A DNA stretch of 64,000 nucleotides from Moheibacter stercoris. Lineage in GTDB: Bacteria > Bacteroidota > Bacteroidia > Flavobacteriales > Weeksellaceae. Numbering within the stretch: position 1 is the first letter of the stretch; every line of letters starts with the position of its first letter. A model generated the notes under the pieces. That model was not told the origin of the DNA. It saw only the letters and a list, made by a program, of their open reading frames with translations, and did not search any database. The DNA lies in assembly GCF_040545805.1 (NCBI RefSeq), contig NZ_JBEPMO010000004.1, positions 171,872 through 235,871 on the forward strand. Direction: 5' to 3'. Shown piece after piece: positions 58,819 to 64,000 of this stretch. Made by a program: the position numbers and the translations under genes.

Positions 58819-58852
58819 CCACACGATACACTTCGTTAATCGGCAGCGGGGG
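58819..58852 (-). repeat. REP-like palindrome, copy D
   Basis: CCACACGATACAC...CGGCAGCGGGG; inverted relative to copy C, with a short or weak apical stem. It shares the foot CCACACGATAC with copy B. Confidence 0.62.
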
Positions 58853-59098
58853 TATCAGATGATATTTCCTCAATACTTCCAAAATTGACTACGTCGAACC
58901 ACTCCGTTAGGTTTCTTTCGTAATTTGCAATTAAGTTGTTCATTGTAAATGTTTTATGGCTAAAACAATTTACTGATTTTCAATCAGATGAACAACTTTT
59001 TTATCCTAATTCATAATGCACAACGGGTTCTCTTTAATGCGGAATATTCAGAAATAGGATCAATTCCACTTCCTTCTCGTTGGCTGACTACTGGATTT

Positions 59099-59126
59099 AA
59101 ATTTAATTTTATGTAAAATTAAATTT
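59099..59126. repeat. Perfect 13-bp AT palindrome
   Basis: AAATTTAATTTTA, the two-base loop TG, then the exact complement TAAAATTAAATTT. It is pure A/T, about 210 bases before the peptidase start. It could be an operator or a cruciform-prone site. Confidence 0.6.
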
Positions 59127-59339
59127 GATACAATTCCTATTGGCAAATAATCATTTAGCTAACAAACTAGTATGACCAAAAAATTATAGCTTGACAAAAC
59201 TTTCTTAAAATTTTCTTAAATTATTCGATTATTTTTTTTAATATTTGTAATAGAGGTATTTAACCGTTTCATTTCTTACCTCTACTCTCTCTCCTAAAAA
59301 CAACGAAACAATTATTTGGGGCATAACACATTAGGAAAC

Positions 59340-62300
59340 ATGGGGAAATTTTATTTTTGGGTATGCATAGGTTTTATCTCTTGCCTAAGCATTTCTATTA
59401 CTGCACAAACAACCGAACAAATCAACTGGATACGTTCGAAAACCAATCTCGTTGGTTTATTGGAATTACAAAATGAATTCATTCGCCTACAAAATGCAGA
59501 TAGGCGCACGGTTTTACATTTTGCACGAAGGAACAACATTCCTTTAACCTACGAACAGAACGGAGCTTTTGCTGAATTGCAAAAAATCTTACCAGATGGT
59601 ACACCACTTTATTATATCACCTACAATGTAGATTCGGCCAAATCAACCCGCACCAATTATCTTCACATCAATGGAGGATTAGGTATGGACTTGATGGGAC
59701 AAAACATGACAGCTTATGTTTGGGATGGAGGATTGGCTCTTGCTTCGCATCAGGAATACGATGGTCCAGGAGGAAACAATCGATTTTCAAAAGGAGATAA
59801 TTCCACGGCTCTTCACTATCATGCTGCGCATGTTACAGGTACAATCATTTCTTCGGGAGTAGTACCCAATGCCAAAGGGATGGCACCTTATGCAAAAGCC
59901 ATTGGCTTTGATTGGAATTCCGATATTTCAGAAGCCACACAAAATGCAAATTCCAATGGGATGTTGGTTTCCAATCATTCGTACGGCTATGCATCGTTTA
60001 CACAAAACGGAGGTTATGCTTTGCCAAGTTATTTTCCAGGTGCTTATATAGCTGATTCACGTTCTTGGGATCAGATCATGTACAATGCGCCTTATTATTT
60101 GATGGTGGTAGCTGCAGGAAATGACGGATATGATCCCATCACCACTAGTCCCTTGGGTGGTTTAACGGGTTATGATAAATTAACCGGTCATGCAACATCC
60201 AAAAACAATCTCGTAGTCGCCAATGCGCAAGATGCTGTCATCAATTCTGCTGGCGAATTGGTGAGTGTAACCATCAATGGATCGAGTAGCCAAGGACCAA
60301 CCGATGATCTGCGTATCAAACCCGATATTACCGGAAACGGAACCTCTGTTTACTCCACCTTTGAAACAAGTCCTACTGCCTATAACTCCATTACAGGAAC
60401 CTCTATGGCTTCGCCCAATGTTTCGGGATCTTTGTTGTTGTTGCAAGAACATTATCAGAAATTAAACAATGGCGAATTTATGCGTGCTGCAACTCTAAAA
60501 GGATTGGCCTTGCATACCGCAGATGATGCTGGACCAGCTGGTCCAGATGCTGTGTATGGTTGGGGACTTTTGAATGCAAAAAAAGCGGCCGAAACCATCT
60601 CCCTAAAGAATTCCAATAGCTTGATTTACGAATTGAACTTAACCAATAATTCCCCTCAAACCATAAACGTGGTATCCAATGGAATTCAAGAATTAAGAGC
60701 CTCGATTTCTTGGACAGATCGACCTGGGAACACGACCACCAACTTGAATGATCCTACTCCAAGATTGGTTCATGATTTAGACATTCGTGTCAAAAAAGGC
60801 AACTCTACCTATTTCCCATGGCGATTAACAGGCGTTACCACCAATGGAAAAGGAGATAATAATGTCGATCCATTTGAAAGAGTTGATGTTCCCAATGCTT
60901 CAGGAAACTATACGATTGAAATTACTCACAAAGGAACTTTGCCTTATGGCGGACAAAACTTTAGTTTGATCATCACGGGCGTAACCCTCAACACTTGTAA
61001 CGCAGCAATTACGCAAATCAACACAGGAATTGCTTGTGGAATTACTTCTGCTCCCATTAGCGTTCAAGGAAATCAACATACAACCGAAATGCATTTGTAT
61101 ACGACTCCATTTGGAGGAACACCCGTTGCTACTATAAATGGAAATTCAGGAACCTTTCAGACACCAGAAATTTCGGGAGATTCAAGTTTTTATATTTCAG
61201 CTGGGAATGCGAATTGTGAGTCCAACCGTTATCCGGTTCACATCATGTTTGCTCCTGCCCCAACCGAAATCACCATCAATCGCACCAATACACCTGAAAT
61301 TTTAGAAGGATGCGCCTACGATGTTGTCAAATTAACCGCTGATGGGGGAATTGAAGATTCCTATGTGTACTATGAAGGATTTTCGGCTGGAACCTATAGC
61401 AATTGGGCGTACAATGGATCAAATAATAATCTTCTATTAGGTATTGCCGATGCGAATTATGCCAATGGAGCTCCACCAGAAGTTGTTCTGTATTACAATT
61501 CTGGAAACTCACAAGGTTCTTGGTCTCAATTCCCCTACAATCCTTATTCGAACGAACGAATGGCTATCAATTTGGAAGAATATGATGATGTTCGAATTAG
61601 TTTCCGTCAAATGATTGATGTAGATTTATACAGTTCATATAACCGAAATTTCTATTTGGATGTTTCGACAGATGGTGTAAACTACACGCCTGTTTGGAGT
61701 TTAACTTCCGTCAATCAAGATCGTCCGGCCGAACAAATTACCGTCGATTTAAGCCAATATGATCGTGTTCCAACTCTTTATTTTCAATTCCGATACACAG
61801 GACATTCTATGGGATTGGATTATTGGTTCTTGGATGATATTGAAATCAAAGGAAAACGTCAAAATCCAATTACTTGGGAGCCTATCGAAGGATTGTTCTT
61901 AGACGAAATGAAAACCATCCCTTACGATGGTGGCCATGCCTCTACGGTTTATGCGGCACCCGATTCGCCACAGACCTACAAAGCGATTGTTTATTCAACC
62001 CAAAATGATTGTACGAAAGAAAATACTGTAAACATTGAAAATTATTTCACCCATTTTATTGCAGAATCTGGGAATTGGGATAATTCTGAGAATTGGTCCC
62101 AAGACACAATCCCTACGCTACAAAATTGTGTGAAGGTTCCTGCGGGTTCTATACTTCAAGTCAATCTTCCCGATGCAGAGGCAAAGAATATTTTAATCGA
62201 AGCCGGTGGGAAATTGGAAATAAAAGAAGGAAATACCTTAACAGTAGCAGAAGAAATCACCAATCTCGCTTCCAAAGAAGATTTCTTGATAGAACATGAT

Positions 62301-63707
62301 GCGAATTTGGTTCAATTGGATGATGAGATAAACAATACAGGATTTATTCAAGTGAAAAAAGAATTCAATTTCCAAAATATGGCCAATCCGAGCAATGATA
62401 GAAAACAATACAATTTTGTTATTTCGCCATTGATCGGTCAATCCATCAAAACGATTTATCCAGGACAACCCAACGTTTTGCAATTTAACGAAGATGCCAA
62501 TTTCTTCACCTCTACTCCTGGTACCTATGAACCTGGAAAAGGATTTGCCGTACGTGAACCTTCCAAAGCTGCCGTTCCAGAATCAACCATCATGGCGGAC
62601 TTCTTTGGAACTCCTTTCAATGGTGTTTTGGAATTCGAATTGAACTACACCTACAATTCCAATCCCGATCCTGGCTATAATTTGGTCGGAAATCCTTATC
62701 CGTCTACCCTCGACATAAGCAAAGTCTACAGCCGAAACCAAGATTTAATTGAACCCGAATTTTACTTCTGGGACAACCGAGGAAACGAAGTGTTTGTCCA
62801 ACAAGGATCTGATTATCAAGGAGACCATTATGCTTATTTCAATGCCGCAGCGGGCGGTGGAACCGGTGTGGCAGCCACTGCAACAAGCGGAGACTTAAAA
62901 GTCCCTACGAAATATACCTCGGTCGGAACCGCTTTTATGGTACGCGCAAAACCAGATGCCAATCTAGCGAAATTGCACATGGACAATAGCATGAGAACGG
63001 GTTCTTTTGGCCCTACTTTTACGGGTAAAAATGAATTGGATGAGTCGGAAACTGACCGCTTTTGGTTGACCATGACTACGCCAGATAATGCAACTACCAT
63101 GATGGCCGTTGCGTATTTCGAAGGTGGAAATAATGAATTCTCCCTTGATGATAGCAAATCTTTTGGTTCATCTGACGATATCTATTCCATCCTAGATCAA
63201 TTCCAATTGAAAATTCAAGGAAAGAGTGAATTCCACCGAAATGATACCATCCGATTAGGATACAAAGCGTACGAAAATGGACATTACACCATCCGATTGT
63301 ATGATCAAGAAGGTGTTTTCAACGAAAATCAATCCATCTTCTTATGGGACAAATTGAATAACCTTTACACGCGTTTGAATACAAATGAATACCGATTTAG
63401 AACAACAGCGGGCGAATTCAATGATCGTTTCTTTATCGTGTACAAAATGAAAAACATCAAGCTTTCTACGAAAAGCAATCTTGTGAATGTGTACAAAAAT
63501 CAACAAAATATTCAATTTACTTCTTCAGAAGACCCGATTGAAAGCATCGAGATTTTTAACATCCACAACAAATTGGTGTACAAACAAGATCGAGTGAATG
63601 CCAAATCCTTTGTGATTCCAAGTCATCTGTTTGGAAAAGAAGTTTTGTTCATTCAATTAATAACCGACAAAGGCGAATTGGTTTCGAAGAAATACATGAA
63701 CAAGTAA
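59340..63707 (+). CDS. Secreted S8 (subtilisin-like) peptidase with T9SS-type C-terminus
   Basis: A 1455-residue exported peptidase. The start is ATG 59340 (a TTG at 59316 would spoil the signal peptide, about 1-22, cleavage near I-T-A). The S8 catalytic triad is intact: Asp129 (A-Y-V-W-D-G-G), His164 (H-A-A-H-V-T-G-T) and Ser355 (G-T-S-M-A-S-P-N). A proprotein-convertase-like P domain follows (about 440-560; R-A-S-I-S-W-T-D), then Ig-like and jelly-roll beta domains (about 560-850; a W-F-L-D-D-I-E-I segment) and a long beta-rich region. The last ~80 residues resemble a T9SS type A sorting domain (I-E-S-I-E-I-F-N-I-H-N-K-L-V-Y-K). It is probably surface-bound or released. Confidence 0.9.
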   Translation: MGKFYFWVCIGFISCLSISITAQTTEQINWIRSKTNLVGLLELQNEFIRLQNADRRTVLHFARRNNIPLTYEQNGAFAELQKILPDGTPLYYITYNVDSAKSTRTNYLHINGGLGMDLMGQNMTAYVWDGGLALASHQEYDGPGGNNRFSKGDNSTALHYHAAHVTGTIISSGVVPNAKGMAPYAKAIGFDWNSDISEATQNANSNGMLVSNHSYGYASFTQNGGYALPSYFPGAYIADSRSWDQIMYNAPYYLMVVAAGNDGYDPITTSPLGGLTGYDKLTGHATSKNNLVVANAQDAVINSAGELVSVTINGSSSQGPTDDLRIKPDITGNGTSVYSTFETSPTAYNSITGTSMASPNVSGSLLLLQEHYQKLNNGEFMRAATLKGLALHTADDAGPAGPDAVYGWGLLNAKKAAETISLKNSNSLIYELNLTNNSPQTINVVSNGIQELRASISWTDRPGNTTTNLNDPTPRLVHDLDIRVKKGNSTYFPWRLTGVTTNGKGDNNVDPFERVDVPNASGNYTIEITHKGTLPYGGQNFSLIITGVTLNTCNAAITQINTGIACGITSAPISVQGNQHTTEMHLYTTPFGGTPVATINGNSGTFQTPEISGDSSFYISAGNANCESNRYPVHIMFAPAPTEITINRTNTPEILEGCAYDVVKLTADGGIEDSYVYYEGFSAGTYSNWAYNGSNNNLLLGIADANYANGAPPEVVLYYNSGNSQGSWSQFPYNPYSNERMAINLEEYDDVRISFRQMIDVDLYSSYNRNFYLDVSTDGVNYTPVWSLTSVNQDRPAEQITVDLSQYDRVPTLYFQFRYTGHSMGLDYWFLDDIEIKGKRQNPITWEPIEGLFLDEMKTIPYDGGHASTVYAAPDSPQTYKAIVYSTQNDCTKENTVNIENYFTHFIAESGNWDNSENWSQDTIPTLQNCVKVPAGSILQVNLPDAEAKNILIEAGGKLEIKEGNTLTVAEEITNLASKEDFLIEHDANLVQLDDEINNTGFIQVKKEFNFQNMANPSNDRKQYNFVISPLIGQSIKTIYPGQPNVLQFNEDANFFTSTPGTYEPGKGFAVREPSKAAVPESTIMADFFGTPFNGVLEFELNYTYNSNPDPGYNLVGNPYPSTLDISKVYSRNQDLIEPEFYFWDNRGNEVFVQQGSDYQGDHYAYFNAAAGGGTGVAATATSGDLKVPTKYTSVGTAFMVRAKPDANLAKLHMDNSMRTGSFGPTFTGKNELDESETDRFWLTMTTPDNATTMMAVAYFEGGNNEFSLDDSKSFGSSDDIYSILDQFQLKIQGKSEFHRNDTIRLGYKAYENGHYTIRLYDQEGVFNENQSIFLWDKLNNLYTRLNTNEYRFRTTAGEFNDRFFIVYKMKNIKLSTKSNLVNVYKNQQNIQFTSSEDPIESIEIFNIHNKLVYKQDRVNAKSFVIPSHLFGKEVLFIQLITDKGELVSKKYMNK

Positions 63708-63779
63708 GATTTTAAACTTGAAATTCCAACGAAAAGCTTTTAATAGCGAAGGTGCTCCAAGTTCCAAGTAAATTTTTTA

Positions 63780-63807
63780 ATGTGACTAGTCCTAAAATAG
63801 ATTGACA
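63780..63807. repeat. Probable terminal end of an IS3-family element
   Basis: TGTGACTAGTCC, followed by TAAAATAGATTGACAG, lies ~25 bases beyond the transposase stop codon. It begins with TG and has the look of an IS3-family terminal inverted repeat; the matching end is outside the window. Confidence 0.55.
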
Positions 63808-63811
63808 GTTA

Positions 63812-64000
63812 TTAACTATAATTTAAATCCGGAGAGATTTTATTTCTTCGGATTTTTTTGTGTCTTTTTTCTGGAGTTTCCATATTAAGACTTAGATGTG
63901 GTCTAATGTTATTATAAAGATAAACACTTTGTTTAACCATTTTCCTTAAATCATCTATATTTTTAGTTCTTTCTATTAAAAATTCTTGTTTCAATATTCC
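63812..64000 (-). CDS. IS3-family transposase, C-terminal part (runs off window)
   Basis: The C-terminal ~62 residues of an rve-type (DDE integrase core) transposase. The frame is open to the right edge (G-I-L-K-Q-E-F beyond the Met at 63994), so the gene starts outside the window. Y-L-Y-N-N-I-R-P-H-L-S-L-N-M-E-T-P-E is the hallmark C-terminal motif of IS3-family (IS3/IS150-like) OrfB proteins. The tail K-I-R-R-N-K-I-S ends at a TAA (63812-63814). Whether the element is complete cannot be judged. Confidence 0.88.
   Translation of the reverse strand, partial: GILKQEFLIERTKNIDDLRKMVKQSVYLYNNIRPHLSLNMETPEKRHKKIRRNKISPDLNYS

Larger units (their letters stand above)
58777..59339. other. Intergenic region before the S8 peptidase
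   Basis: A 563-base gap without a gene. It contains REP-like copy D (58819-58852), a perfect 13-bp AT palindrome at 59099-59126 and, nearer the gene, a direct repeat of TTTCTTAAA around 59200-59220. AATATTTG at 59240-59247 is one base off a -7 box and is the best promoter candidate for the peptidase. Confidence 0.55.

Noticed and set aside
56317..58852. CRISPR array
   Set aside because: The repeats are irregularly spaced by hundreds of bases, in mixed orientation, and have no uniform spacers or cas genes.

Overview
The window is chromosomal DNA of an AT-rich member of the phylum Bacteroidota, most likely order Flavobacteriales and possibly family Weeksellaceae. The evidence is the gene families (DUF4254, DUF4292, DUF3078, DUF6089/PorG, DUF6341/DUF6427, a fused RimB-RimK), two very large proteins with type IX secretion (T9SS) sorting tails, the lack of Shine-Dalgarno sequences, and many promoters with the Bacteroidota -7 box TAnnTTTG. 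A tryptophanase fits the indole-positive habit of many Weeksellaceae. The genus cannot be fixed from this sequence.

Layout. 1-2.3 kb: 3' part of radA, an intergenic repeat patch, a thioesterase and a dodecin gene broken by a one-base deletion. 2.3-8.6 kb (minus strand): DUF4254, tatA, an EnvC-like degenerate LytM protein, a DUF4292 lipoprotein, an NDP-sugar nucleotidyltransferase, dut and a flippase. 8.7-16.1 kb: gpsA operon, pabB/pabC, nitroreductase, DUF3078 outer-membrane protein, a 477-aa conserved protein and a PhnP-like hydrolase. 16.2-17.9 kb: tRNA-Leu(CAA) with a hipBA toxin-antitoxin pair directly behind it. 18-25.9 kb (minus): SRAP protein, a 1443-aa T9SS cargo protein, a membrane AraC regulator and RimB-RimK. 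26-31.2 kb (plus): TolC, tsaB, tnaA, CBS protein, nadK. 31.3-36.7 kb: envelope assembly run porG-like, uppS, bamA and two ompH/skp genes.

36.8-52.2 kb is a surface polysaccharide locus: rfbC, a shortened rfbD, a Wzz-like protein, two O-antigen polymerase/ligase-like proteins, a UbiA prenyltransferase + HAD phosphatase + methyltransferase operon divergent from a 723-aa GT-C-like membrane protein, two paralogous GT2 enzymes, a Wzx flippase, a GT4 enzyme, a probable GT remnant and the initiating polyprenyl sugar transferase. It is visibly more AT-rich than its surroundings, as acquired O-antigen-type loci often are. 52.2-55.3 kb returns to housekeeping genes (DUF6341, DUF6427, lpxH, queD, comF).

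55.4-59.3 kb is an accessory patch: an unknown coiled-coil protein, a ParE-type toxin-antitoxin pair, a small membrane protein, four related REP-like palindromes and a decayed REP-associated transposase (RAYT) with two in-frame stops and a lost start. 59.3-63.7 kb encodes a 1455-aa secreted subtilisin-like peptidase with a T9SS-type tail, and the window ends inside the 3' part of an IS3-family insertion sequence.

Functionally the window is dominated by the cell envelope: lipid carrier synthesis (uppS), glycan assembly and export, outer-membrane protein insertion (bamA, skp), lipid A synthesis (lpxH), T9SS (porG-like) and two probable T9SS cargos.
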